Source: Marinococcus luteus (GTDB taxonomy: Bacteria; Bacillota; Bacilli; Bacillales; Marinococcaceae). From it: 64,000 nucleotides of DNA. Made by a program: the position numbers and the translations under genes. The stretch is from contig NZ_FNNC01000001.1 in NCBI RefSeq assembly GCF_900106595.1, positions 496,001 to 560,000 on the forward strand, written 5' to 3'. This document shows positions 24,396 to 34,568 of this stretch, one piece after another; positions within the stretch are counted from its first letter, which is position 1; each line of letters opens with the position of its first letter. A model generated the notes under the pieces. That model was not told the origin of the DNA, searched no databases, and saw only the letters and a list, made by a program, of their open reading frames with translations.

Positions 24396-26759
24396 TTGCA
24401 AATTAACGAGCAAAATAACATTTACGATATAATCGATAGATGGGAAAAAGAAGAAAATAATATCACAGTCAAACGGGCCTACGAGTGCATCCGGACGCTT
24501 GAGGAAAACGAGCAGCCTTCCGGCTGCGCCCGCGTGTACGCGCTCATGGCCAGAGACCGGTGGAAGCACCAGCGCCGGTTTGATCCGATGATCCGCAACT
24601 GGCTGCAAAAAGCAGAAGAGCTCGACGATTCGGTGCCGCTTCTGCAGCAGCTGCGGCCAATGGAGCGGATCGACAGCATACAGGAAAATATTCTGGATAC
24701 CCAGCTGACGCCGCTCCGCGAAACGGATCCGGCATCGGCCCGCTACCGCGTGGCTGAACAGCTGCGGGAGCAGTGCCGCCAGATGATTCAGTATCTCGAT
24801 GATACGCTTGACACGTGGAATCCGGAAGAATTGACAGTGGACTTTTTGAATGTGGTGGAAAACGAACACCTGCGCGAGCTCCCGTTTCTGCTTGAAAACA
24901 TCAAGCAGGCATGCGAACGGCTGGCGTCGAGCGCGCAGGCCTATATGGATACAGCGTCGGGCTCGTTTTATTCGCCCGAAGCCGTGCGCGAGATTAAAGA
25001 AGCGATCAGTCACGTGGAGCAGCTGAAAGAAAAGTGGAACGAAGCGTCGAGCTCACTCACGAAGGTGGGCGAGGAGTATGCCGACCCGCTTGAAGAGCTC
25101 AATGACATGATCGGGCTTCACGGCGTGAAGTCCCGCGTGCATAACATGTATCATTATCTGCAGTATCAAAAGCGGCGCAAAGAGCAGGGATACCAGTGGA
25201 AGGATGAACGAAGCCTTCATATGATTCTGACGGGCAATCCCGGCACGGGCAAAACCATGCTCGCCCGGCTGCTCGCTAAAATTTATCACCAGCTCGGCCT
25301 GCTGCAGCGTGATGAAGTGCTTGAAACCGACCGCTCCCGCCTCGTCGGCTCCTACGTCGGCCAGACCGAGGAAAAAACGATGGCGCTGATAAAAGAAGCG
25401 GTCGGCGGCGTGCTGTTCATTGATGAAGCCTACAGTTTAAAACGCGAAGGCATGGCCGGAAACGACTTTGGACAGACGGCGATTGATACCCTGGTCTCGG
25501 CTATGACGAGCGGGGAATATGCCGGTACGTTCGCCGTTATTCTGGCCGGCTATCCGGAAGAAATGCGGCAGTTTCTGCATGCCAATCCGGGGCTGCGCAG
25601 CCGGTTTCCGGAAAGCAACCATATCCATCTGCCCGACTACAGCATGGATGAGCTGATGGAAATCGGCGAAAAGGTCGCGCTTGAAAACGACTTTTTCCTG
25701 AGCGAGGAAAGCAAACGGGTCCTCGAAGAGCGGATTGAAAAAGAACAGGTGGATGAAACGTTCGGCAACGGCCGGACCGTGAAAAACATTGTGCTCGACA
25801 GCATTTTCCAGAAAGGGGCGGCGATCGGCAATCAGGACTACATCGGCATTGACGACTTTTCGCTTTTGACCGCCGATGACATTCAGGAGCCTGAAGGCGA
25901 ACAGCCGAAGGACAAACGCTCCGCCGTCCAGCAGCTCGATGACTTCATCGGCCTCGATCACGTGAAGCAGGAAATGAAAAAGCTTGCCTCCTTTATCCGC
26001 GTGCAGCAGCAGCGCCGCGAAGAGGGAGCCCCGACCGTACCGATCCAGCTGCATACTGTGTTTTCCGGACCGCCGGGCACCGGCAAGACGACGCTTGCGC
26101 AGGTGTATGCCGGCATCCTGAAGGAATACGGGTTTTTAAAGCGCGGCCACTGCATCGTAGCCGGCCGCAGCGACCTGGTCGCCGAGTATGTCGGCCAGAC
26201 GGCCGCGAAAACAAAGCGGAAGGTCCGCGAAGCCCTCGGCGGGGTGCTGTTTATTGACGAAGCATACGCCCTGATGTCGAGCTCGCGGAGCGACTTCGGC
26301 CGGGAAGCGCTGGATACGCTCGTCGAGGAAATGACCAAGCATGACGAAAACCTGGTGGTTGTGCTTTCCGGCTATCCGGAGCCGATGCAGCAGCTGCTTG
26401 AAATGAATCCGGGGCTTGAATCCCGCTTCAAAAAAACCTTTTACTTCCCGCCGTACACGCCGGAGGATCTGGCCGAGATTACGGAGCGCTCGGTCGAGCG
26501 TTTCGGCTATCACTTCGAGCCGGAGGCGCGCGAGCTGCTTAAAAGCAGGTACGCCGTCTCCAACACGGACGGCAACGCCAGGCTCGCCGAAGATGTGGCC
26601 GAAGAAATCTTTCAGCAGCAGGCCTTCCGGCTGTTCCAGTCGGAGCAGAGCGATGAAGACCTGCACGAGCTGACGGCCGAAGACGTGAAGCATGCGCTTG
26701 AAGTACGGGTGAAATCCGAAGGAGAAGAAGGACATGAAGAGCGTTCATACACCAATTGA
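24396..26759 (+). CDS. CbxX/CfxQ-type AAA ATPase with two AAA domains (SpoVK-like)
   Basis: 787 residues. A helical N-terminal part of about 230 residues is followed by two AAA modules, each with Walker A (GNPGTGKT near 278; GPPGTGKT near 557), Walker B (VLFIDEAYSL; VLFIDEAYAL) and an Arg-finger region (GLRSRFPES; GLESRFKKT). B. subtilis SpoVK, in the same neighbourhood, has one such module and about 322 residues, so this is a duplicated and extended relative. AGGGGG favours the TTG at 24396 over the GTG it overlaps. It overlaps yneP by 26 nt. The substrate is unknown. Confidence 0.88.
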   Translation: MQINEQNNIYDIIDRWEKEENNITVKRAYECIRTLEENEQPSGCARVYALMARDRWKHQRRFDPMIRNWLQKAEELDDSVPLLQQLRPMERIDSIQENILDTQLTPLRETDPASARYRVAEQLREQCRQMIQYLDDTLDTWNPEELTVDFLNVVENEHLRELPFLLENIKQACERLASSAQAYMDTASGSFYSPEAVREIKEAISHVEQLKEKWNEASSSLTKVGEEYADPLEELNDMIGLHGVKSRVHNMYHYLQYQKRRKEQGYQWKDERSLHMILTGNPGTGKTMLARLLAKIYHQLGLLQRDEVLETDRSRLVGSYVGQTEEKTMALIKEAVGGVLFIDEAYSLKREGMAGNDFGQTAIDTLVSAMTSGEYAGTFAVILAGYPEEMRQFLHANPGLRSRFPESNHIHLPDYSMDELMEIGEKVALENDFFLSEESKRVLEERIEKEQVDETFGNGRTVKNIVLDSIFQKGAAIGNQDYIGIDDFSLLTADDIQEPEGEQPKDKRSAVQQLDDFIGLDHVKQEMKKLASFIRVQQQRREEGAPTVPIQLHTVFSGPPGTGKTTLAQVYAGILKEYGFLKRGHCIVAGRSDLVAEYVGQTAAKTKRKVREALGGVLFIDEAYALMSSSRSDFGREALDTLVEEMTKHDENLVVVLSGYPEPMQQLLEMNPGLESRFKKTFYFPPYTPEDLAEITERSVERFGYHFEPEARELLKSRYAVSNTDGNARLAEDVAEEIFQQQAFRLFQSEQSDEDLHELTAEDVKHALEVRVKSEGEEGHEERSYTN

Positions 26760-27201
26760 AGTACGATATGCTGAAACGGACCAGATGGGCATCGTCCATC
26801 ACGGCTCCTATGTGGTCTGGTGCGAAATTGGGCGCACGCACCATATGAAGGAGATGGGCTTTCACTACCCGGATATTGAAAAGGCCGGCTATTTGTTCCC
26901 GGTGCTCGGTATTAATATCGATTACGAAACGCCGGCCGTCTACGGCGAGGACGTGGAAATTGAAACGTGGATTGATTCTTATGACGGAGTGCGTGTAAAA
27001 TATGGGTATATTGTGACTAACGCCAAAGGAGAGACGTGCATCCGGGCGTTTTCAAGCCACGTGTGTGTCCGCAAGGAAACGTTCAAGCCGGTGGCCATCC
27101 GAAGGGCGCTGCCGGACTGGCATGAGGCATACAACCGGCTGGCGGGGACCGCAGCCGCCGGATCTGCCAAAGGTGGTGGCGACGATGGCGTTTGGCATTA
27201 A
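26734..27201 (+). CDS. yneP: YneP, hotdog-fold acyl-CoA thioesterase
   Basis: 155 residues of the 4HBT family. The motif RYAETDQMGIVHHGSYVVWCEIGRTHHMKEMG contains the catalytic Asp of the TDQMG loop and the active-site helix. Members hydrolyse acyl-CoA thioesters in the cytoplasm; the preferred acyl group is not known. The C-terminal 15 residues are Gly/Ala-rich and not part of the fold. The gene starts inside the end of the AAA gene and overlaps yneQ by 17 nt, so all three are translationally linked. Confidence 0.9.
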   Translation: MKSVHTPIEVRYAETDQMGIVHHGSYVVWCEIGRTHHMKEMGFHYPDIEKAGYLFPVLGINIDYETPAVYGEDVEIETWIDSYDGVRVKYGYIVTNAKGETCIRAFSSHVCVRKETFKPVAIRRALPDWHEAYNRLAGTAAAGSAKGGGDDGVWH

Positions 27202-27505
27202 AGCCCATGAACTAAGAGCCTGGAAGCGAAAGGCTTCGGCGGGTGAAGTGGCCCTGCTGACGCACTACTGGTACGATCCGCGCTTTCCCGACTGTGATAC
27301 GGTCACAAAAGCCTCCTGCCGGGACGTGGAAACACTTGCGCGCTGGGGCAGGCAGTACGGGCTGAAAGCCGGCTGGATCCATTACCGCGAAGACTACCCT
27401 CACTTTGACCTGCTGGGGGATTACGAAGCGCACATTCTGTCCGAAGAAAAACAGTGGACGCAGATGCAGCGGTTTGGTATCCAGGCTCCTCGTTCAAACA
27501 AATAA
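27185..27505 (+). CDS. yneQ: YneQ-like protein of unknown function
   Basis: 106 residues. It begins MAFGIKAHELRAWKRKASAGEVALLTHYWYDPRFP and continues with two amphipathic stretches; three Cys-free and several Trp/Tyr-rich segments suggest a compact soluble fold. The position directly after the thioesterase matches yneQ in B. subtilis; I base the name mainly on that. AAAGGTGG precedes the ATG inside the end of yneP. Function unknown. Confidence 0.75.
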   Translation: MAFGIKAHELRAWKRKASAGEVALLTHYWYDPRFPDCDTVTKASCRDVETLARWGRQYGLKAGWIHYREDYPHFDLLGDYEAHILSEEKQWTQMQRFGIQAPRSNK

Positions 27506-27526
27506 TTTAATCTGGAGGCACGAACT

Positions 27527-28354
27527 ATGAATGCAACACAGAATGAAATTATTGAAGCACTGCAGACAACGCCGGAGATTGACCCGAAGCAGGAAATCGA
27601 ACGCCGGGTGCACTTTTTAAAGGAATACGTAAAGCAGGCCGGGGCCAAAGGCTTTGTACTCGGCATTTCCGGCGGCCAGGATTCGACGCTCGCCGGCAAG
27701 CTCGCCCAGATGGCTGTGGACGAGCTTGAAACCGAGCAGGCCGTGCCGTTTAAATTCGCTGCGCTCCGTCTGCCGTACGGCAAACAGCATGATGAAGACG
27801 ATGCATCGAAGGCCCTTGACTACATCGGGCCGCAGGAAACGTATACGATCGACGTGCAGCCGGGCGTGGACGCGTCGGTGGAGGCGTTTGAGCAGGCCCT
27901 TGGGACGACCATGTCCGACTTTATCAAAGGCAACACGAAGGCCCGGGAGCGGATGAAGGCCCAGTACGATGTCGCCGGGGCCGAAGGGCTTCTTGTGCTA
28001 GGCACCGACCATGCGGCAGAAGCGGTCACCGGCTTTTACACGAAGCACGGGGACGGCGCCTGCGACGTGGCACCGCTGTTTGGGCTGAACAAGCGCCAGG
28101 GCAAAATGCTGCTGCGCGAGCTTGAAGCGCCGGCATCGACGTTTGAAAAAGTACCGACCGCCGACTTGGAAAGCGACCGTCCGGGCCTTCCGGACGAGGA
28201 AGCGCTCGGGCTGACGTATGATCAGATTGACGACTTTCTCGAAGGCCGCAGCATCGATGCCAAAGCCCATGACCGGCTGGTGGATATGTATAACAAAACG
28301 GCGCATAAACGGGAACTGCCGGCAACGTTATACGATACGTGGTGGAAAGAATAA
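27527..28354 (+). CDS. nadE: Ammonia-dependent NAD+ synthetase
   Basis: 275 residues, full length. It catalyses the last step of NAD synthesis, amidating deamido-NAD with ATP and ammonia. Motifs: the PP-loop ISGGQDST near residue 46, LGTDHAAEAVTGFYTKHGDG, and PTADLE..RPGLPDEEALG at the C-terminal side. It lacks a glutaminase domain, so it uses free ammonia. GGAGG precedes the ATG, and a terminator follows. Confidence 0.98.
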   Translation: MNATQNEIIEALQTTPEIDPKQEIERRVHFLKEYVKQAGAKGFVLGISGGQDSTLAGKLAQMAVDELETEQAVPFKFAALRLPYGKQHDEDDASKALDYIGPQETYTIDVQPGVDASVEAFEQALGTTMSDFIKGNTKARERMKAQYDVAGAEGLLVLGTDHAAEAVTGFYTKHGDGACDVAPLFGLNKRQGKMLLRELEAPASTFEKVPTADLESDRPGLPDEEALGLTYDQIDDFLEGRSIDAKAHDRLVDMYNKTAHKRELPATLYDTWWKE

Positions 28355-28364
28355 CAAGCATCTG

Positions 28365-28394
28365 CGGATGGTCCCTTGCGGCCATCCGTTTTTC
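28365..28394 (+). terminator. Terminator after nadE
   Basis: The stem CGGATGG / CCATCCG is followed by TTTTTC. Confidence 0.8.
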
Positions 28395-28495
28395 ACAAAT
28401 ACGGAAAGACTGGACGCCGGCTGTGATGTTTGATATACAGATAATAGAAAGAAAAGGAGAGAACACCGAAATACGCTAAAGGAGTACGATAGTGC

Positions 28496-29404
28496 ATGCC
28501 TATTAAAGTGCCTGACTATTTACCGGCCAAGGATACGCTGGAAAAAGAAAATATTTTCATCATGAACGAAAGCAGGGCCTATCTGCAGGATATCCGCCCG
28601 CTGAAAATCGTCATTCTGAACCTGATGCCCTTAAAGGAACGGACAGAGACCCAGATTCTGCGGATGCTCAGTAATACGCCGCTGCAGGTGGACGTGTCGT
28701 TTCTGCATCCGGATACCCACCGCTCCAAAAATACGCCGCGCGAGCACCTGTCGTCGTTCTACAAAACGATTGATGAAGTGCGGAGCAGAAAATTCGACGG
28801 CATGATTATTACCGGTGCTCCGCTTGAAAAAATTCCATTTGAAGAAGTGGACTACTGGGAAGAGCTGCAGAGCATTCTGGAGTGGAGCGACCAGAACGTC
28901 ACCAACACGCTGCACATCTGCTGGGGCGCCCAGGCCGGCCTGTATCACCACCACGGCATCGATAAGCATCCGCTCCCGAAAAAGCAGTTCGGCGTGTATC
29001 CGCACTATATTAACGGCCGTAACGAAAAGCTGTTGAGCGGGTTCGACGATCTGTTTTACGTGCCGCATTCGAGGTACACGGAAACGAGACGGGAGGACGT
29101 GGAAGCCTGTCCGGACCTTGACATCCTGTCGGAATCCGACGAAGCCGGGCTGTACATCGTAGCAACGAAGGACCGCAAGCGGATTTACGTGACGGGCCAC
29201 AGCGAATACGATGCGGAAACCCTGCGTGATGAATTTGAACGCGATATGCGTCGCGGCCTAGGGACAGAGGTGCCGGAAAATTACTTTCCGGATGACAATC
29301 ACCTGTATTCCCCGCTGAAAATGTGGCGCGCCCACGCAACGCTGTTGTTTACGAACTGGCTGAACTACTATGTGTATCAGGAAACGCCGTTCGATTTTGC
29401 CTAA
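28496..29404 (+). CDS. metA: Homoserine O-acyltransferase (MetA family)
   Basis: 302 residues. It catalyses acylation of L-homoserine, the first committed step of methionine synthesis. The nucleophile Cys lies in [17 protein letters not shown], with His and Glu in [12 protein letters not shown]. Members in Bacillaceae normally use acetyl-CoA, but acyl preference cannot be read with certainty here. AAAGGAG lies upstream of the ATG at 28496. No S-box (SAM) riboswitch was found in the 140-nt leader. Confidence 0.95.
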   Translation: MPIKVPDYLPAKDTLEKENIFIMNESRAYLQDIRPLKIVILNLMPLKERTETQILRMLSNTPLQVDVSFLHPDTHRSKNTPREHLSSFYKTIDEVRSRKFDGMIITGAPLEKIPFEEVDYWEELQSILEWSDQNVTNTLHICWGAQAGLYHHHGIDKHPLPKKQFGVYPHYINGRNEKLLSGFDDLFYVPHSRYTETRREDVEACPDLDILSESDEAGLYIVATKDRKRIYVTGHSEYDAETLRDEFERDMRRGLGTEVPENYFPDDNHLYSPLKMWRAHATLLFTNWLNYYVYQETPFDFA

Positions 29405-29434
29405 AACTGTTTCCAAAATTGGAAACAGTTTTTT
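29404..29434 (+). terminator. Terminator after metA
   Basis: A perfect 11-bp stem AAACTGTTTCC / GGAAACAGTTT followed by TTT. It overlaps the stop codon by one base. Confidence 0.92.
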
Positions 29435-29533
29435 CAGTCGGCGGAGAAAAGATGATATAATAGACGCGTGTGTGAACAGCAGGGAACGACAAATTGGCAG
29501 AGCCGCCGAAAACTGAGAGCGGAAGATTGGGTG

Positions 29534-30760
29534 ATGGAGTTGGATGCGCTAGACGTATTGATGAATAAAGAACAGATCATGGTATACTTTCAGCCGATAC
29601 TGAGTGCCGATAAGCTGGAAATTTCTGCGTATGAAGTGCTTGGCCGTTTCCGGAACGATAACGGGACTGCCGAAACGCTTGAGGACTGCTTTGGGGACCC
29701 GGGTGTGCCGTGGGAGTACAAACAGGAAATCGACCGCGCCGTGCACCAGGCTGCGCTGGAAACCTTTGTGGCCGAAGAACGGTCGGACATGATTTTTTTG
29801 AACGTGGATGCGGCCACCATTCTGGGAGACGGAGGGGACGGACTGGTCGAATTTCTGCTCGGGTACGAAGAAAGGGGCATAGCCCCGACCTCAATCTGCC
29901 TGGAGCTGAAGGCAACGGATTTTCAGCAGGACCTGTCCCGCCTGAAGCATTTTATGCAGTACGCCCAGAGCGCCGGTCTGTCGATTGCGATTGACAACCT
30001 CGGCAAGGAAGCGATTCATCTGGAGCAGATTGCCTACTTAAAGCCCAACGTGCTGAAGGTGGACGTGACGTTTTCTGAAAATTTTGCCGTTCCGAGCATT
30101 TACCGGGACGTGCTGCATTCGTTATCGACGCTGTCGAGGAAAATTGGGGCTTCGCTTTTATTTGAAAAGATCGAGTCGTTTAATCAGCTGAATTATGCTT
30201 GGCGCAACGGTGCCCGGTACTACCAGGGATTTTATCTCGACAAACCGAAAGAGACGTTCATTGAAAAAGATCAGTTTCAGGAACGGATGAAAAAAGATAT
30301 TCACCATTTTATTGACGTGGAACGCAAAAAAATTGAAGCCCAGATCCAGCTCACCGCTGAGCTGAACAAGCGGCTGAACGACCGGCTTAAGCACGTGGAT
30401 GTGATGGAGGACATCGACGGCTGGACGATGAAAACCGCAGAGTCACTCGAGGAAATGAGCTTCCGGGTGTATGTGTGCGACGGGGAAGGGTACCAGCTTT
30501 CCGGAAACGCCTCGCGCCAGAACGGCGAAGCGTGGGAATACCGGACGGAGGAGCGCAACCGCAACTGGAGCTGGCGGCCGTATTTCCTCGAAAACATTGT
30601 GCGCATGAATTTTGAACACCGGGGGATTCTTTCCGATATGTATACGGATTTTCACAGCGATGAAATGATCCGGACGTATTCCCATCCGATTACGGAGGAC
30701 CTGTACGTGTTTGTGGACATTCCCTACGCATTTTTGTACGAAAAAGATTATCTGCTGTAA
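29534..30760 (+). CDS. ykuI: YkuI-like protein: EAL domain plus YkuI_C sensor domain
   Basis: 408 residues. An EAL domain (about 1-245, starting VYFQPILSADKLEISAYEVLGR) is followed by a coiled linker (FIDVERKKIEAQIQL) and a PAS-like C-terminal domain (WSWRPYFLENIVRM, YSHPITEDLYVFVDIPYAFLYE). In B. subtilis YkuI the EAL domain binds cyclic di-GMP without clear phosphodiesterase activity. Here the canonical EAL triad reads EVL, as in that protein, so the same may apply. The ATG at 29534 is chosen as homologous to the YkuI start; the frame is open 22 codons further. Confidence 0.92.
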   Translation: MELDALDVLMNKEQIMVYFQPILSADKLEISAYEVLGRFRNDNGTAETLEDCFGDPGVPWEYKQEIDRAVHQAALETFVAEERSDMIFLNVDAATILGDGGDGLVEFLLGYEERGIAPTSICLELKATDFQQDLSRLKHFMQYAQSAGLSIAIDNLGKEAIHLEQIAYLKPNVLKVDVTFSENFAVPSIYRDVLHSLSTLSRKIGASLLFEKIESFNQLNYAWRNGARYYQGFYLDKPKETFIEKDQFQERMKKDIHHFIDVERKKIEAQIQLTAELNKRLNDRLKHVDVMEDIDGWTMKTAESLEEMSFRVYVCDGEGYQLSGNASRQNGEAWEYRTEERNRNWSWRPYFLENIVRMNFEHRGILSDMYTDFHSDEMIRTYSHPITEDLYVFVDIPYAFLYEKDYLL

Positions 30761-30762
30761 AC

Positions 30763-30802
30763 AGCGCCGGCTTCTCCTGCAACGGGGGAGCGGCGTTTTT
30801 AC
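30763..30802 (+). terminator. Terminator after ykuI
   Basis: An imperfect long stem (GCGCCG..CTCC / GGGGAG.GGCG) followed by TTTTT. Confidence 0.75.
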
Positions 30803-30823
30803 ATAAAAAGGAGCGGGGTAACG

Positions 30824-33800
30824 GTGCAGCGGCCAAGTCTTGAAATATATCAATGGAACAATGACACGGTCCGGGCCTTTTTTTCCCGGCATACGTTTTC
30901 GCCGGCGGCGGTCGCGGACGGCCTGGAAAAACTTCAGGCCGTGGCGGCGCTGAGCGAAGAGGAGCAGAAGGACCTTCAGCGGCTGAAGACGAAAAATAAC
31001 GCGTCGGCCTACCATGTCCTCGTCTGCGGCCATTTTTCCGCCGGTAAAAGCACGCTGATCAACCGGCTGCTGGGCGGAGAATGGCTGCCGGCCCACCCGG
31101 TGCCGACGAGTGCAAATATCGTTTCCTTTACGACCGGAAGCACTTCCTCCTATGAGGTGACCACCGGCGGAGAGACAACGGCCATACCGCCCGAAGAATG
31201 GACGAATGCATGGATGATGGCCGGAGAGACCGAGCGAGTGGAAGTGAATCATCCTGCCCTTCCGCTGCCGCCGGGAGTGACGCTTTTTGATACGCCGGGC
31301 ATCGATTCCACCGAAGCTGCTCATCAGCGGGCGGCGGAATCGGAATGGATGGTAGCTGATGAACTGTTTTACGTGACCGACTACCAGCAGGTGGAGTCGG
31401 AAGAAAATTTCTTATTTCTGCAGCAGCTGAACGAGCAGTACGTCCGCCCAACTCTTATCGTCAACCAGGTGGATAAGCATGAGGAAGAGGAGCTTTCGTT
31501 TCAGGCGTACCAGGACCGGATCCGGCAGAGCCTGGACCGCCGGCAGATCGAATACGAAGCCATTTTCTTTGTGTCCGCCCTTTATCCGGAACGGACCGCC
31601 GGTTCCTGGAAAGCCCTGCGGGAGAAAATGCTGCCCGAGGGTACCGGAGAGCGGGAGGCACGCATCCGCCAGACATGCGCCGCGAGGGCGTATTACATCA
31701 CGGTTTCCCATTTGCGAAGCCGCCTTGCTGCCGCGGAGCCGGGCGGGGACACGCAGCACATCTGGGACACGTTTTCCACGCCGGGAGCCCTTTATGAGGC
31801 GCTCGAGGCCGACCAGGAAGCGGCCGGGCAGTTCAGGCACTGGGAAGCGAAGGCGGAAAAGGCGATGCGCCGGACCATCCTCGATGCTTTTGCCCGTGCC
31901 AAGCTGATGCCCTATCACACCCGGGCAGTCGTGCACGCGTATCTGGAATCCCGTCTTGTCACATTTCGGGTGAAAAGCTGGCTGGGCACCCAGAAAACAG
32001 CCAGAGTGCGGAAAGAGCGCGAGGCCCGGGTGATCGAAGAATTGAATGAAAACATTAAAAACGAGCTCGAAAATCATTTAAAGCGTGACATGAAGCAGAC
32101 CGCCGAACGGTACGCCGGCAGATGCCAGGAGGTGGAAGCCGCTATTGAGGCCATGGAGGTGCGCGCGGGCACCGCGATGCTCGAGGAAGCGGAAAACAAA
32201 GGGGCGCGTCTCACGGAGGCCTATGCGAGAACCTACTGCCGCACACTGGAAGAGAAAATGCAGACGGCGTACCGCCGCCAGCTTGCCGAATGGATGCCGC
32301 TGTTTTTGGAGAAGGCCCGTGCCCAAAAAGAGACGGAAGCCCTTCGGCAGGAAACAAAAGCGGCAGCCCACCAGCAGGCATGGGAGGCCTATGAAGCGTG
32401 GCGGAAGGAATTTTATCAGTTGAAAGAACTGCTGGAGGCGCAGCAGCAGTGGTGGGCCCACGAGGCGGTTCCGCTGGCGCAGCAGGCAGAGCGTGAGCCA
32501 GTCGCGCAGGCCGTGGCTCCTTCGACGGGCGAAGAGGTCTATTCGGTGCAGGAATGGTACCGGGACTATCTGGACAGTGCCGGCCGGGAGCGGGAAACCC
32601 GCGAAGACCCGGAGGCCGCGGCAGATAAATGGCAGAAGCTCGCCCGGCTCGTCCAGCCGTACGCGCCGCTTGCAGGCTTTGCCCGGCGGCTTGAGGCCCG
32701 GGCCGGACGGCTTCGGGAGCAGGCGTTCCGCGTTTCCTTTTTCGGGGGATTCAGCGCCGGGAAATCCACCGTGGCCAACGCCATGGCCGGAGAAACAGTA
32801 CTGCCGGTGTCGGCGAACCCGACCACAGCGGCCATCACGCATATCAAAGCGCCGGACGGCCGGCACCCGGATCGGAGCGCGGTGATTTATTATAAACAGC
32901 AGGCCGACGTCCTGCAGGACATGAATGACCTGCTTGCCCCGTTCGAGGTGCGTCTTTCGCATGTGACGGAGTGGCACAGCCGGTACGCCGCCTATGAAGA
33001 AGAGGTGCAGGAGCGCGCGGAAAAAGCAGAAAAGCAGAAACGGACGGAACTCGAGCAGCAGCACCTGGAGCCGCTTGCATTCGACGCCATGCGGGAGGAA
33101 GAAAAAAGGATGCTTGATCAGTATGTATCCTCCTATGAAAAGCAGCAAAGCCGTGCCGGACGTCCGAAAACGGTGTCCCTGGAAGCTTTTCAGCAGGCCG
33201 CGGGAGCTGAAGAAGCTGCCATGATGATCGAGCGGGCGGATGTGTATCTTTCCACGAGGTGGACCGGCAGAGGGATGGAAGTCGTCGATACCCCGGGCAT
33301 CCATTCAGTGTATCAGCGGCATGCAGACATTTCGTTCCAGGAAATGAAGCGGGCGGACGCTATTTTATTTTTGTCGTATTACAACCATGCGTTTTCCCGC
33401 GGGGACAAAGCATTTTTGGAACAGCTGGCGGCGGTGAATCAGACATTTTCCTATGATAAGCTCATTTTTTTAGTCAATGCAGCGGACCTCGCCGCCGGGC
33501 GGCGGGAGCTCGAGGAGGTTCTCCGGTACGTCCGGCAGGAGCTGGGCGCGATTGGCATCCATGATCCGCTCGTTCTGCCCATTTCCGGGAAAGTATCGCT
33601 CCAGGACAAGACAGCCGGCGGCCTGGAAGGATTCGAAGCCGTGTTTGAGCAGTTTCTTTCCTCTACGCTGGAGACGACTGTGATGAAAGAGGGCAGCCGG
33701 GAAGCAGCGGAGGTCCTGGACTATGTGGCACGGACACGGGCGCAGGCGGAACGGACGGATGCCGAACAGGAGCGGGAAAGGCAAAACGACATCGCGCAGC

Positions 33801-34525
33801 TCGAGCAGTTCATCGCGCAGAACAAACGGACGGAATCATGGAAACGGATCGAAAAGCGGCTCACGGAGGAAACGGAGGAGTTGTTTTTTTACGTGCGCCA
33901 GCGCCTGTTTTATTATTACCGGGAAGAATTTATGTTTTGGTTTTCGCGGGCGTATTTTCACGATCAGTCGTCGTTTCGCTCCCAGCTTCGCCGGAAAACG
34001 ACGGAGGCGGTCCAGCAGGTGCTGCAGCGGTTCTTACAGGAAACAAGGATCACCTCCGCCCGGATTGAACAGTGGATGCACCGTACCATGAACGAAGAAG
34101 AGCAGTACTGGAGGACTCAGCTTCCCGACCATTTCCGTTATGTATTTTCGCGGGAGCCGGCGGCTTTCCCGCCGATCGAATTCTCTCCGCCGGAGGTGCC
34201 GGCGATCGCAGAAGCAGTCGAAGGCGAGTGGAAGACGCTGACCCACCATGATTTTTTCATGAACGAACAGAACAAAGTGTACCGTGAAGTGCTCGAACAA
34301 CAGCTGCGCCCCGTCGTCGAAGACGAGCTGCAGGCCGTGAAAGGAGATGTCTATGCCTGGGCAGCGGCAGCCGCATCGGCCCGGTGGGAGCAGCGCACCG
34401 CCGACTGGGAGACGGCGGCCCGACGCCAGGCGGACTGGCTCAAGCAGGAAAGAACAGAGGAAACCGAGCGGGAGTGGGCCCAGCTTGAAGCAGACCTCCG
34501 GAAGCTGGTTGGACAGACAGAATAA
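30824..34525 (+). CDS. dynA: Bacterial dynamin with two GTPase modules (DynA-like)
   Basis: 1233 residues, close to B. subtilis DynA (YpbR), a membrane-protecting dynamin that tethers and fuses membranes. The first GTPase has G1 GHFSAGKS (69-76) and G3 DTPGID (about 155). The second has G1 GGFSAGKS (about 640) and DTPGIH (about 821). Both are followed by long helical stretches rich in Glu, Gln and Arg. The fused double structure means one chain forms an internal dimer. It starts at a GTG after AAAGGAGCGGGG. The promoter of the next gene lies in its 3' end. Confidence 0.93.
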   Translation: MQRPSLEIYQWNNDTVRAFFSRHTFSPAAVADGLEKLQAVAALSEEEQKDLQRLKTKNNASAYHVLVCGHFSAGKSTLINRLLGGEWLPAHPVPTSANIVSFTTGSTSSYEVTTGGETTAIPPEEWTNAWMMAGETERVEVNHPALPLPPGVTLFDTPGIDSTEAAHQRAAESEWMVADELFYVTDYQQVESEENFLFLQQLNEQYVRPTLIVNQVDKHEEEELSFQAYQDRIRQSLDRRQIEYEAIFFVSALYPERTAGSWKALREKMLPEGTGEREARIRQTCAARAYYITVSHLRSRLAAAEPGGDTQHIWDTFSTPGALYEALEADQEAAGQFRHWEAKAEKAMRRTILDAFARAKLMPYHTRAVVHAYLESRLVTFRVKSWLGTQKTARVRKEREARVIEELNENIKNELENHLKRDMKQTAERYAGRCQEVEAAIEAMEVRAGTAMLEEAENKGARLTEAYARTYCRTLEEKMQTAYRRQLAEWMPLFLEKARAQKETEALRQETKAAAHQQAWEAYEAWRKEFYQLKELLEAQQQWWAHEAVPLAQQAEREPVAQAVAPSTGEEVYSVQEWYRDYLDSAGRERETREDPEAAADKWQKLARLVQPYAPLAGFARRLEARAGRLREQAFRVSFFGGFSAGKSTVANAMAGETVLPVSANPTTAAITHIKAPDGRHPDRSAVIYYKQQADVLQDMNDLLAPFEVRLSHVTEWHSRYAAYEEEVQERAEKAEKQKRTELEQQHLEPLAFDAMREEEKRMLDQYVSSYEKQQSRAGRPKTVSLEAFQQAAGAEEAAMMIERADVYLSTRWTGRGMEVVDTPGIHSVYQRHADISFQEMKRADAILFLSYYNHAFSRGDKAFLEQLAAVNQTFSYDKLIFLVNAADLAAGRRELEEVLRYVRQELGAIGIHDPLVLPISGKVSLQDKTAGGLEGFEAVFEQFLSSTLETTVMKEGSREAAEVLDYVARTRAQAERTDAEQERERQNDIAQLEQFIAQNKRTESWKRIEKRLTEETEELFFYVRQRLFYYYREEFMFWFSRAYFHDQSSFRSQLRRKTTEAVQQVLQRFLQETRITSARIEQWMHRTMNEEEQYWRTQLPDHFRYVFSREPAAFPPIEFSPPEVPAIAEAVEGEWKTLTHHDFFMNEQNKVYREVLEQQLRPVVEDELQAVKGDVYAWAAAAASARWEQRTADWETAARRQADWLKQERTEETEREWAQLEADLRKLVGQTE

Positions 34526-34537
34526 GTGTGTTATAAT
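34509..34537 (+). promoter_or_regulatory. Promoter inside the 3' end of dynA
   Basis: TTGGAC-N17-TATAAT. Predicted start about 34544, giving a 25-nt leader for the receiver-like gene. Confidence 0.75.
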
Positions 34538-34568
34538 ACAACTACTCTGTAAGATAAAGGATGGGGAC

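Noticed and set aside
28355-28495. SAM riboswitch before metA
   Set aside because: The leader is short and lacks the conserved S-box core segments; only the nadE terminator is present.
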